The notes beneath the pieces are model-generated. The model saw only the letters and a list, made by a program, of their open reading frames with translations. It was not told where the DNA came from and did no database searches. A DNA stretch of 64,000 nucleotides from Belnapia sp. F-4-1 (lineage in GTDB: Bacteria; Pseudomonadota; Alphaproteobacteria; Acetobacterales; Acetobacteraceae), in contig NZ_KN676113.1 in NCBI RefSeq assembly GCF_000802185.1, forward strand, positions 3,138,856-3,202,855. Direction: 5' to 3'. Below are positions 39,607-48,890 of this stretch, one piece after another. A program made the position numbers and the translations under genes. Each line of letters starts with the position of its first letter. Within the stretch, counting starts at the first letter, position 1.

Positions 39607-40607
39607 CGCCCCGGCTGGTACAGCCGGTCGAAGCTGCCCCCATCGGCGAAATGCGCCCGCTGCGCCTCCGCCCAACCGCCGAACTCGGCATCCACCGTCA
39701 CCAGCGGCAGGTCGGGGAAGCTGGCCCGCGCCGTCGCCAGCGCCGCCCGGTCGCGCGGCCGGTAATGGTGTTGCGCCGCCAGCGCCTGCGCCTCGGCCGA
39801 ATAGAGATGCTGCAGATAGGCCTCCGCCACCGCCCGCGTTCCCCGCCTGTCGACATTGCGGTCCACCACGGCCACCGGCGGCTCGGCGAGGATGGACAGG
39901 CTCGGCACCACGATCTCGAACTGCCCCTCGCCGAATTCCGCGAAGGCCAGATGCGCCTCGTTCTCCCAGGCCAGCAGCACATCGCCCTGTGCCCGCTGGG
40001 CGAAGCTGGTGGTCGAGCCGCGGGCGCCTGCATCGAGCACCGGGACATTGCGCAGCAGCCGCCCGAGATACTCCGCCGCCGCCTGATCGCCGCCCTGCCG
40101 CCGCGCCCAGGCCCAGGCCGCCAGGTAATTCCACCGCGCCCCGCCGGAGGTCTTGGGGTTGGGCGTGACGACGCCGACCCCCGGCTTCACCAGGTCGCCC
40201 CAGTCGCGGATGCCCTTCGGATTCCCGCGCCGCACGAGGAACAGGATGGTGCTCGCATAAGGCGCGCTGTTGTCCGGCAGTCGCCGCTGCCAGTCCCGCG
40301 CGATCAACCCCCGCTCGGCAATCGCGTCGATGTCGTAGGCCAGGGCGAGGGTGACGACATCCGCCGCCAACCCGTCGATCACCGCCCGCGCCTGCCGCCC
40401 CGACCCACCGTGCGAGGTGTTTACCCGTACCGCCTGGCCCGACTTCTCCCGCCACCACTGTGCGAAGGCGCCGTTATAGGCCCGGTAGAATTCCCGCGTC
40501 GGATCGTAGCTGACATTCAGCAGCGGTCCCCCGCCCTGCGCCCGCGCCGGCGCGGCGAGCCCCAGGGCGAGGCCGGGCAGCACCCGGCGGGCAAGACGGA
40601 CGGACAT
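39603..40607 (-). CDS. Sulfate/thiosulfate-binding periplasmic protein
   Basis: A 334-aa solute receptor with a signal ending A-R-A-Q. The family marks are [22 protein letters not shown], the [12 protein letters not shown] loop that contacts the anion, and L-L-A-W-E-N-E-A-H. Could be Sbp or CysP; the sequence does not decide. First gene of sbp-cysT-cysW-cysA. Confidence 0.93.
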   Translation of the reverse strand: MSVRLARRVLPGLALGLAAPARAQGGGPLLNVSYDPTREFYRAYNGAFAQWWREKSGQAVRVNTSHGGSGRQARAVIDGLAADVVTLALAYDIDAIAERGLIARDWQRRLPDNSAPYASTILFLVRRGNPKGIRDWGDLVKPGVGVVTPNPKTSGGARWNYLAAWAWARRQGGDQAAAEYLGRLLRNVPVLDAGARGSTTSFAQRAQGDVLLAWENEAHLAFAEFGEGQFEIVVPSLSILAEPPVAVVDRNVDRRGTRAVAEAYLQHLYSAEAQALAAQHHYRPRDRAALATARASFPDLPLVTVDAEFGGWAEAQRAHFADGGSFDRLYQPGR

Positions 40608-40659
40608 GGCGGCCTCCGGCTGATGTCTGGCCCATGATTAACAATCTCTGATCGGTGAA

Positions 40660-40684
40660 TTCAACCAGCTTCTGCCAGGTTGAA
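40660..40684. promoter_or_regulatory. Long-spaced inverted repeat upstream of the sulfate-binding gene
   Basis: TTCAACC and GGTTGAA form perfect 7-bp arms separated by 11 bases, 53-77 bases before the sbp start. The spacing is that of LysR-type sites, and CysB is the usual LysR-type regulator of sulfate import. CysB binding is an inference. Confidence 0.5.
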
Positions 40685-40736
40685 CGCTTCATCGTGACGG
40701 AATCATCCTTGCGTCCCGTCGTGCAATGTCCATTAT

Positions 40737-40749
40737 ATCCATCATGGAT
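40737..40749. promoter_or_regulatory. Perfect 13-bp palindrome in the sbp/dioxygenase divergent region
   Basis: ATCCAT and ATGGAT flank a single C; TGGATAAT follows 5 bases later and partly mirrors ATTATATCC on the left, giving a nested dyad in AT-rich DNA. About 130 bases before either gene. A regulator site is likely, its protein unknown. Confidence 0.45.
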
Positions 40750-40879
40750 CGTGGATAATCGCCATGGCCGACAAGAGAGAGCGTGGAATGCAGCGGGGCC
40801 AAAGCCAGGGATGCGGGCGAATGCGCTGTCGAGGCTGACGCGCACCCATCCCACTGACCCCTACACCCGGACGCCCGCC

Positions 40880-41659
40880 ATGCAGATCACCCCGCTTCAC
40901 CCCGCCTTCGCCGCCGAAGTGACCGGCCTCGACCTTGCCGCTCCGCTCGACGCGCCGACGCTCGAAGTCCTGCACGATGCCTTCCTCGAGCATGCCGTGC
41001 TGCTCTTCCGCGGCCAGCGTCTGAGCCCCGAGGCGCAGGCTGGCTTCGCTGCCGGCCTCGCAGCGGTGGAAGCGCCTCTCCTCGACCGCCGCAGCATGCT
41101 CCTGCCGCCCGCGCTTCGCGTGGTTGCCGGCATCCCCGAGGGAGAGGCCCCTCCCGGCGCCGCCTGGCACGCCGACCACACCCACGAGGCGGAGCCGAGC
41201 CTCGCTTGCCTCGCCCATGCCCCCGCGGCCGAGGCCACCGGGATCGCCTTCGCCGACCAGCGCGCCGCCCTTTCGCTGCTTCCCGCCGGCCTCCGCCGCC
41301 GCGCCGAGGAGCTGCGCGCCGAGCACGCCCATCACGGCCGCCTCGCCGAGCACCCGGTCGTCCGCAGCCATCCGGTGACGGGGGAGGGGGCTCTCTTCGT
41401 CAATCCGGCCTTCACCCGCCGCATTCTGAACCTGCCCGCCGGCGAGAGCGCCCGGCTGCTTGCTGCCCTTTTCGCCGCCGCGACCGCGCCCGCCGTCACC
41501 TGGCGTCATGCGTGGCAGCCCGGCGACCTGATCCTCTGGGACAACCGCACGGTGCTCCACACCGGCGCCCCGGCCGATGCTCTGCAGCGCGTCCGCATCG
41601 AGGGCGATCGCCCCTTGGGCCTCGGCGTCCTGGAGATGCCCTGGGTCATCGCCGGCTGA
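40880..41659 (+). CDS. TauD/TfdA family Fe(II)/2-oxoglutarate dioxygenase
   Basis: A 259-aa oxygenase, of the kind that releases sulfite from taurine or other organosulfonates or sulfates. Iron ligands are seen in W-H-A-D-H-T-H (H-x-D) and the distal His in D-N-R-T-V-L-H-T-G, with Arg in R-V-R-I-E-G binding 2-oxoglutarate. Divergent from the sulfate importer, which supports sulfur scavenging; the substrate is unknown. The protein is short for TauD, with the N-x-x-x-x-H-Q region replaced. Confidence 0.88.
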   Translation: MQITPLHPAFAAEVTGLDLAAPLDAPTLEVLHDAFLEHAVLLFRGQRLSPEAQAGFAAGLAAVEAPLLDRRSMLLPPALRVVAGIPEGEAPPGAAWHADHTHEAEPSLACLAHAPAAEATGIAFADQRAALSLLPAGLRRRAEELRAEHAHHGRLAEHPVVRSHPVTGEGALFVNPAFTRRILNLPAGESARLLAALFAAATAPAVTWRHAWQPGDLILWDNRTVLHTGAPADALQRVRIEGDRPLGLGVLEMPWVIAG

Positions 41660-41839
41660 GTCGTTGCATTTCGGTGCGCTTCGGGATATAGGATTGCCCG
41701 CCTAATCCCAAGCCGCGCCTTGCACCAGCAACGCCGCCTCAACCCCTGAAACCCTAAAATTCTGGCGCTTGGCCCAGTCTTTCCAGAGACTTGGCCTGAG
41801 CCAGCATCAAGTTTTTAAATTTCCTGAACTGATACCGGT

Positions 41840-41895
41840 CCAGGCCGGGTTCCGGCCTGGCGGATGGAGCTTGGGGAAGGCAGCGCCTTCCCCAA
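41840..41895. terminator. Two tandem hairpins between convergent genes
   Basis: A 9-bp stem (41840-41848 with 41852-41860) and a perfect 11-bp stem (41871-41881 with 41885-41895); the second ends 2 bases before the stop codon of the minus-strand thioesterase gene. No T tracts, so they are likely factor-independent pause or 3'-end stability elements, or dispersed palindromes. Confidence 0.55.
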
Positions 41896-41897
41896 CA

Positions 41898-42314
41898 CTA
41901 ACCTTGTAGCTTCAGGCGTACCTCCTCCGGCATCGTCACCGCCCTCAGCCCCTCGCCCTCATCCCGCCCCCAGATGCGCGTCTGCTCGCCCTCGGCGACC
42001 AACGTCCCATCCGCCAGGAGAAACCGATGCGCCAGCCGGAAGGCCCGCCCGCCCGTGAAGGCGGGCGGCGCGATGCTGTGCGTCAGCATATCGGCGAAGC
42101 GTGCCGGCGCCCGGAAGGTGCAGCGCAGATCCACCAGCGGCGAGCCGCGGAAATGCGGATCGGCCTCGGCCATCGCGGCGAAATCCACGCCGCCCGCCCG
42201 GGCCATGTCGGTGAAGCCCTCATCCATCCAGCGGATGAAATTGGCATGGAAGACGATCCGCGCCGGATCGCAATCATTCCAATGGACGAGGAAGCTTCGG
42301 GTGAACTCGCTCAA
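41898..42314 (-). CDS. 4-hydroxybenzoyl-CoA thioesterase-type protein
   Basis: A 138-aa hotdog-fold acyl-CoA thioesterase with the signature H-W-N-D-C-D-P-A-R-I-V-F-H-A-N-F-I-R-W-M-D, whose second Asp is catalytic in the 4HBT family. Its ATG overlaps the thiolase stop (ATGA), so it is co-translated with the thiolase and probably acts in the same acyl-CoA pathway. Confidence 0.9.
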   Translation of the reverse strand: MSEFTRSFLVHWNDCDPARIVFHANFIRWMDEGFTDMARAGGVDFAAMAEADPHFRGSPLVDLRCTFRAPARFADMLTHSIAPPAFTGGRAFRLAHRFLLADGTLVAEGEQTRIWGRDEGEGLRAVTMPEEVRLKLQG

Positions 42315-43591
42315 GCGACTTCGACCAGCACCGCCATCCCCTGCCCACCGCCCGCGCAGGCGCCGGCGATGCCGCGCTTCAGTCCCCGCCGCTTCAGCTC
42401 CATCGCCAGCGACAGCACGCAGCGCACGCCGGTCGCCGCCAGCGGATGCCCGAAGGCGATCGCCCCGCCATTCACGTTGAACCGGTCATGCGAGACGCCG
42501 AGCGCGCGCCGGACCGCCTCGGCCTGTGCCCCGAAGGCCTCGTTGATCTCGAACAGGTCGATATCCGCGATGCTGAGCCCGAGCTTCCGCGTGAGCGCGA
42601 TCGCCGCCGGCACCGGCCCGATGCCCATTACCTCCGCCGGCACCCCCGCCGCCGCGGCGGCCACGACGCGCCCGAGCGGCACCGCCCCGCCTTCGCCCGC
42701 CGCCTTGGCCGTCGTGACGACGACCGCCGCCGCCCCATCGACGATGGCGCTGCTGTTGCCCCCCGTCTGCACGCCGCCGAAGACGGGCTGGAGCTTCGCC
42801 AGCACCTCGATAGGCGTCGGCCGGACATGGCTGTCGGCCGAGACGGCATCGACCTTCTTCGGCAGCTTCAGCCGTCGCGGCTTCAGCCCCGGCCCATCAA
42901 AGACGGCCTCGGTGACGGGCGCGATCTCGTCGCCGAACCGCCCCGCCTTCTGCGCCTCCAGCGCCCGCGCGAAGCTCGCCGCCGCATAGGCATCCGTCTC
43001 CTCGCGGCTGATGCCGTGGAGCCGCGCCAGGTTCTCCGCCGTCCCGCCCATCGCGGTTGAGCAGCCCGTGTCGTACAGCGCCTCCCACAGGAAGTCCTTG
43101 AACTCTACCTGCCCGAGCCCGAACCCGCCGCGCGAGGTGAAGCTGGCGACCGGCGCCCGGCTCATGCTTTCTGTCCCTACGGCGAGTGCGACATCGACCT
43201 GCCCCGTGCTGGTCGCCCGCGCCGCCTGGGCGATGGCCTCGAAGCCGGTGGTGCAGAGCCGTTGCACGCCATGCGCCGGCCGGTCGTCCGCCATCCCGGC
43301 ATAAAGGCCGATATGGCGGGCGAAGAAGAGCGCGTCGAAGCTCGCCTGCGTGCAGTTGCCGGCGACGGTGGTGCCGATGCGCTTCGGGTCGATCCCCGCC
43401 CGCGCGATCGCCGCCCGCGCCGCATGGATGCCGAGATCGGTCGGCGAGATGGCGGCCAGCGCCCCGTTGAGGTCGGTGAAGGGCGTCCGCGCCCCGCCGG
43501 CGAGAACGGCGTCGGCGAAGGTCTCGACCATGGCGCCGGCGGCGTAGCGCGCCCAGTCGGGCGCCTCGGAGACGGAAACAGGAGCATTCAT
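42311..43591 (-). CDS. Thiolase (acetyl-CoA acyltransferase family)
   Basis: Cleaves or forms 3-ketoacyl-CoA. The 426-aa product has the nucleophile Cys113 in R-L-C-T-T-G-F-E-A, N-E-A-F, G-G-A-I-A-F-G-H-P-L-A-A-T-G with the catalytic His, and the second Cys in G-A-C-A-G-G-G-Q-G-M-A. The usual S-G/G-S-G after the first Cys is T-T-G here. The first 20 residues before M-V-E-T-F may not be translated. GGAG is not seen clearly; start at 43591 chosen for length. Confidence 0.92.
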   Translation of the reverse strand: MNAPVSVSEAPDWARYAAGAMVETFADAVLAGGARTPFTDLNGALAAISPTDLGIHAARAAIARAGIDPKRIGTTVAGNCTQASFDALFFARHIGLYAGMADDRPAHGVQRLCTTGFEAIAQAARATSTGQVDVALAVGTESMSRAPVASFTSRGGFGLGQVEFKDFLWEALYDTGCSTAMGGTAENLARLHGISREETDAYAAASFARALEAQKAGRFGDEIAPVTEAVFDGPGLKPRRLKLPKKVDAVSADSHVRPTPIEVLAKLQPVFGGVQTGGNSSAIVDGAAAVVVTTAKAAGEGGAVPLGRVVAAAAAGVPAEVMGIGPVPAAIALTRKLGLSIADIDLFEINEAFGAQAEAVRRALGVSHDRFNVNGGAIAFGHPLAATGVRCVLSLAMELKRRGLKRGIAGACAGGGQGMAVLVEVA

Positions 43592-44004
43592 GGCGTCAGC
43601 ACCTCCGCATCGTTGTTGTCCGGGGCCGCTCGAGATCGGCGGTCCGGCTATTGGGCGAACCCTTTGTCCGTCGCCTCCCCAGCGTCGAGGGAGGGCGGCT
43701 CCAGCAGCACCATCGCACGGACGACCCGGCGCGAGGAACCACCCCCTCCGCCGCAGGCTGCCGGGCGCCCAGGCCGCCATACAGGCCACCGCCTGCGCCG
43801 CGAGGCGGAGCAGCGCATGGTGCAGCAGGGCATGGGGCCGGCACTTGCCGCTTTGCTCCAGCAAGCCTCCCACCCATATCCATGCCTGCGGGTCGCGCGG
43901 GCTGGAGGCCGGCGTGGAGGAGGCGCCCAGGGCGCTCGGGCGCGAACATGGCATCGACTGGCCCTCCCTGCGCGGCCAGATGCGCGAGCAGGGACGCTAT
44001 CACG
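43592..44004 (+). pseudogene. Remnant region with frameshifted protein-like segments
   Basis: 413 bases without an intact gene. From about 43796 to 43881 one frame reads protein-like (R-R-E-A-E-Q-R-M-V-Q-Q-G-M-G-P-A-L-A-A-L-L); from about 43900 another frame does (L-E-A-G-V-E-E-A ... H-G-I-D-W-P-S-L-R-G-Q-M-R-E-Q-G-R-Y-H-V-E-T-Y). Together they look like the C-terminal part of one decayed gene with a frameshift near 43890. I do not recognise the family. Confidence 0.4.
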
Positions 44005-44430
44005 TTGAGACCTACCGAGGCCTTCACCCATACCCGCCGCGTCACCTGGGGCGAGACGGATGCGGCGCGCATCGCCTACACCGCGCGCTTCCTCGATTTC
44101 GCCATGGAGGCGGTGGAGCGCTGGTTCCAGGACCGGCTCGGCACCGGCTGGTACGAGATGAATGTCGATGAGGGCATCGGCACGCCCTTCGTCCATGTGC
44201 AGATGGATTTCCGCAGCCCGGTCACGCCGCGCGACACGCTGGCGAGCACGGTGCGGCTGGCCCGCCTCGGCGGCTCATCCCTCCGCTTCGCGGTCACCGG
44301 CCGCGTCGGCGAGCGGCTGGCCTATGAGGCGGAGCTGGTCTGCGCCTTCGTCGACACCGCGCGGATGAAGCCGATCCCGGCGCCCGAGCGCTACCGCGCC
44401 GCGCTGGAGGCGGAGGCCGCAATCGGCTGA
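44005..44430 (+). CDS. Acyl-CoA thioesterase (4HBT family)
   Basis: A 141-aa hotdog protein starting F-T-H-T-R-R-V-T-W-G-E-T-D-A-A-R-I-A-Y-T-A-R-F-L-D-F, close to the 4HBT active-site pattern, though Asp-x-x-x-x-V is D-A-A-R-I. It ends K-P-I-P-A-P-E-R-Y. The start is uncertain: no ATG lies near the conserved N-terminus; TTG at 44005 is the best fit. Convergent with the next thioesterase, overlapping by 40 bases. Confidence 0.8.
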   Translation: MRPTEAFTHTRRVTWGETDAARIAYTARFLDFAMEAVERWFQDRLGTGWYEMNVDEGIGTPFVHVQMDFRSPVTPRDTLASTVRLARLGGSSLRFAVTGRVGERLAYEAELVCAFVDTARMKPIPAPERYRAALEAEAAIG

Positions 44431-44882
44431 GCGTCCAGCAGCCGCGCGATCCGGTCGAAGCGCGGGTCCGGGTCGCCGGAATGGCGGAAGGTGCCGCTGG
44501 CGCGCAGCACCGGCTCGCCCTCCGCTGTCACCAGGCACTGGCCGAAGAGCATGCCGCGCGTCACCTTCAGCACCTCCGGCCGTGCTTCCACCCAGGCGCC
44601 GATGCGCGCCGGGCCGATGAAATCGGTCGCCAGGCTGACGGTGACGAGGAACCTCCTCAGCCGCGCCATGTGGTTGCAGCCGCCGGTCAGCACGATGTCA
44701 GCGAAGGCGGCCAGCATGCCGCCATGGCAGAGCTCCATCGGGTTGCAGTGGCGCAGCTCGACGCGGAAGCCGAGCAGGATGCCCTCGCCCTCCGGCTTCA
44801 CCCAGAAGGGGCCGACCAGGCTGTTGAAGATGGGCAGCGCATGCTCCGGCAGGCGGAGATAGCCGGGCGGCGCGGGGCTCAT
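44391..44882 (-). CDS. PaaI-type thioesterase
   Basis: A 163-aa hotdog protein with N-P-M-E-L-C-H-G-G-M-L-A-A-F-A-D and L-A-T-D-F-I-G-P-A-R, the PaaI-like signature. It is the third acyl thioesterase within 3 kb. Its start overlaps the stop of the truncated regulator gene by 4 bases. Confidence 0.87.
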   Translation of the reverse strand: MSPAPPGYLRLPEHALPIFNSLVGPFWVKPEGEGILLGFRVELRHCNPMELCHGGMLAAFADIVLTGGCNHMARLRRFLVTVSLATDFIGPARIGAWVEARPEVLKVTRGMLFGQCLVTAEGEPVLRASGTFRHSGDPDPRFDRIARLLDAQPIAASASSAAR

Positions 44883-45217
44883 GCGGTGGTTTCCCGTGGC
44901 AGCCCGCCGAGCAGTGCCTCGAGGCTTGCCTCCGGCGCCGGGCCGGCCGTGTCGATGAAGAGGTCTGCCCTGGCATGCAGCGTCTCGCGGCTCGCCAGGA
45001 TGACGCGGAGGCCGTCCATGGCGCGGCGGTTGTCGCGCGACAGGCGCCGCAATGCCTCGCGCTCCACCGTGCGCTCCGGCCGCTCGCCGGGGGCGGCAGG
45101 CAAGGCGGCGCTTCTCGGTTCGGCATGGGCACGGCCGGGCGTGGTCACGGCGAGACTGCCTGCGTCGCTTTGTTCTGCTTCATAACAATGCCCTGCAAGG
45201 GGAGGCGTGCCCGGCAA
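44879..45217 (-). pseudogene. C-terminal fragment of an HTH/shikimate-kinase-like (BoxR-type) regulator
   Basis: The last 60 residues (R-R-A-M-D-G-L-R-V-I-L-A-S-R-E-T-L-H-A-R-A-D-L-F-I-D-T-A-G) match the end of the shikimate-kinase-like effector domain of BoxR/BzdR regulators as I recall it. The first 50 residues show no such similarity, and no P-loop or helix-turn-helix is present, so the gene has lost about four fifths of its length. BoxR proteins sense benzoyl-CoA. The start at 45217 is only the open frame. Confidence 0.55.
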
Positions 45218-45716
45218 GGCCCGAAGTCCTGCCGTTCATCCCGCCGAAGCAGGCAAAGGCCATGACCATGGCGGATTACGGCTCGGCACCGCGGCTGGCA
45301 AGCGGAACAGGAGGAGCATGCGCGCCAGCCGTCACCCGCCGCGACCTCGTCGCCGGCAGCATCGCCCCGGCCGCCGCCGTGGGCAGGCGGCGGAGGGTTC
45401 AGGGCCGGTCCGGTCATGGAGGTCATACCGGCCGACCGGAAAGGCGGGACCGGTTGGCACCTCATCACCGACGACGGTGCCTTCCGCCATGCGCTGGGAC
45501 GCGTGCCGTCTTGCCGCGACCCTGGAGGCCGGCGGGGCCTTGCGGCCCACGGACCGGGGCGGTGGTCCGCTGAGACGCACAAAAGAGCGGCGGCATGATA
45601 CCTCCTTGGGCAGGTTCGGTCTGGCTGCGGCCTGAATCCCCCTCGCGGCTGCTTGAAGCAGGGGGCGTTTCTGCCGCAGGCTCCAGGGCGAGGGGGACCT
45701 TCGCCTGCCTGATGCC
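45218..45716. other. Gene-free, possibly decayed stretch
   Basis: About 500 bases between the regulator fragment and the Pot-type operon. One frame near 45320-45365 resembles a twin-arginine leader (T-R-R-D-L-V-A-G-S-I-A-P-A-A-A) but leads nowhere; a 60-codon frame at 45416-45598 has no recognisable family. I see no repeat or RNA. The operon promoter should be in the last 100 bases. Confidence 0.45.
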
Positions 45717-46727
<1,011 letters not shown>

Positions 46728-46747
46728 CGGACAAGGAGAATCCAGGC

Positions 46748-48007
46748 ATGGACAAGCCCATTCGCGCTGGCCGCCGCCAGCTTCTGCAAGGCGCGGCAGG
46801 CCTCGCCGCGGCCGGCCTCGCCGCCCCCGCGGTGCATGCGCAGGGTGCGGTGACGCTCCGCTATGTCGGCACGGCGGTGAACCAGCACGCCGGCATCAAG
46901 GAGAAGGTACGGCAGGATCTCGGCATCACGCTCGAATACATCCCCGTCACCTCGGACGACGTGGTGCGGCGCGCGGTGACGCAGCCGAACAGCCTCGACA
47001 TCCTCGATGCCGAATACTGGATGCTGAAGAAAATCATCCCCTCGGGCAACCTGATGGGCATGGATGCCAGCCGCATCAAGCTGGTCGATGAGATCAGCAC
47101 CGTCTTCACGAAGGGCGAGGTAGCGGGGAAGAAGATCGGCGACCAGGGCACGGCGCCGATCAAGGTCAGCTACATGCCGGCGCGCGATGCCAAGACCTTT
47201 GCCCCCGGCCAGACCCAGTGGCTGACGCTGATCCCGACCACCTACAATGCCGATACGCTCGGCATCCGCCCGGACCGCGTGGGCCGGCCGATCGAGAGCT
47301 GGGCGGAGCTGCTGAACCCGGAATTCAAGGGGAAGGCGAGCATCCTCAACATCCCCTCCATCGGCATCATGGACGCAGCGATGGCGGTGGAGGCGATGGG
47401 CCGGCACAAATACGCCGACAAGGGCAACATGACCCGCGCCGAGATCGACCTGACGATGCGGGTCTTGACCGAGGCGAAGCGCGCCGGGCAGTTCCGCGCC
47501 TTCTGGAAAGACTTCAACGAGAGCGTCAACCTGATGGCCTCGGGCGAGACCGTGATCCAATCGATGTGGTCGCCGGCGGTGACGGCGGTGCGCAGCCGCG
47601 GCATCCCCTGCACCTACCAGCCGCTGAAGGAGGGCTACCGCGCCTGGGCCGCGGGCTTCGGCCTGCCGAAGACGCTGAGCGGGCGGAAGCTCGATGCCGC
47701 CTACGAGTTCATCAACTGGTTCCTTTCCGGCTGGGCCGGCGCCTTCCTCAATCGGCAGGGCTACTACTCCGCCGTGCTCTCGACCGCCCAGAAGAGCATG
47801 GAAGCCTATGAGTGGGACTTCTGGATGATGGGCAAGCCGGCGGCGCAGGACATCAAGGCGCCCGACGGCACGGTGATGGAGAAGGCCGGCAGCGTGCGCG
47901 ACGGCGGCAGCTTCGATGCGCGCATGGGCGCCGTCGTCTGCTGGAACGCCGTAATGGACGAGAACGACTACATGGTCAGGAAATGGAATGAGTTCATCGC
48001 CGCCTGA
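46748..48007 (+). CDS. PotD-type extracellular solute-binding protein
   Basis: Receptor of the importer, about 419 aa, with a twin-arginine-like leader (R-A-G-R-R-Q-L-L-Q-G-A-A-G) cleaved after V-H-A-Q. The fold features (D-I-L-D-A-E-Y-W, L-I-P-T-T-Y-N-A-D-T-L, S-W-A-E-L-L-N-P-E-F-K-G-K, Y-E-F-I-N-W-F-L-S-G) are PotD-like. AAGGAG lies 9 bases before this ATG; an earlier ATG at 46724 overlaps the ATPase stop. Confidence 0.91.
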   Translation: MDKPIRAGRRQLLQGAAGLAAAGLAAPAVHAQGAVTLRYVGTAVNQHAGIKEKVRQDLGITLEYIPVTSDDVVRRAVTQPNSLDILDAEYWMLKKIIPSGNLMGMDASRIKLVDEISTVFTKGEVAGKKIGDQGTAPIKVSYMPARDAKTFAPGQTQWLTLIPTTYNADTLGIRPDRVGRPIESWAELLNPEFKGKASILNIPSIGIMDAAMAVEAMGRHKYADKGNMTRAEIDLTMRVLTEAKRAGQFRAFWKDFNESVNLMASGETVIQSMWSPAVTAVRSRGIPCTYQPLKEGYRAWAAGFGLPKTLSGRKLDAAYEFINWFLSGWAGAFLNRQGYYSAVLSTAQKSMEAYEWDFWMMGKPAAQDIKAPDGTVMEKAGSVRDGGSFDARMGAVVCWNAVMDENDYMVRKWNEFIAA

Positions 48008-48890
48008 CCGCCGCCCAATGGGCCGTCCGGTGGCGCCGCTGCTCCAGGCGGCGCCATTGGCGCTGGTGCTGCTGCTCTTCTTTGTATTTCCCCTGCTGGC
48101 CACCGCGGTCGTCAGCCTGTGGAATTACACCGAGTACTCGCTGGTGCCGGACGTCACGTCGCGCAATTACGTCGAGATGTTCGAGGGCTGCTCGGACTTC
48201 TCGGAAGGGCTTTGCACGACCTTCGGCACCTATCTCTCGACGCTCCGGCTCTGCGCCATCGTCTGGGCGGTGACCACGCTCTTCGGCTTCGGCATCGCCT
48301 ATTTCCTCGCCTTCCATATCCGCTCGGACACGGTGCGGATGGCGCTCTTCCTGGTCTGCACGGCGCCCTTCCTCACCTCCAACGTCATCCGCATGATCTC
48401 CTGGCTGCCGCTGCTGGGGCGGGAGGGGGTGGTGAACCAATTCCTCGTCGGAACCGGCCTCGTCGATCAGCCGCAGGACTGGCTGCTCTTCTCCGACTTC
48501 TCTGTCGTCCTCGCTTTCGTCCACCTCTACACGCTTTTCGTCACCGTCCCCGTCTTCAACAGCATGATGCGGATCGACCGACGCTTGCTGGAAGCCGCGC
48601 AGGATGCCGGGGCGAGCGGCTGGCAGACGCTCCGGCATGTGGTGATCCCGCTGACCAAGCCGGGCCTGGTCATCGGCTCCATCTTCGTCATCGTGCTGGT
48701 GATGGGGGATTTCGTGACGATCGGCGTGATGGGCGGCCAGCAGATCGCCTCCATCGGCAAGGTAATCCAGGTGCAGATGTCCTACCTGCAATTCCCGGCG
48801 GCCGCGGCGCAAGCGGTGGTGCTGCTCGGGCTGGTGCTGCTGGTGATCGCGGTCATGACGAAGCTCATCGATATCCGGCGGGAGCTGTGA
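47988..48890 (+). CDS. PotB-type ABC transporter permease
   Basis: A 300-aa permease with six helices and an EAA loop (L-L-E-A-A-Q-D-A-G-A-S-G-W-Q-T). It overlaps the receptor gene by 20 bases; ATG 48018 is an alternative start. A long periplasmic loop with two Cys (C-S-D-F-S-E-G-L-C) sits after the first helix. Confidence 0.92.
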   Translation: MSSSPPDRRPMGRPVAPLLQAAPLALVLLLFFVFPLLATAVVSLWNYTEYSLVPDVTSRNYVEMFEGCSDFSEGLCTTFGTYLSTLRLCAIVWAVTTLFGFGIAYFLAFHIRSDTVRMALFLVCTAPFLTSNVIRMISWLPLLGREGVVNQFLVGTGLVDQPQDWLLFSDFSVVLAFVHLYTLFVTVPVFNSMMRIDRRLLEAAQDAGASGWQTLRHVVIPLTKPGLVIGSIFVIVLVMGDFVTIGVMGGQQIASIGKVIQVQMSYLQFPAAAAQAVVLLGLVLLVIAVMTKLIDIRREL

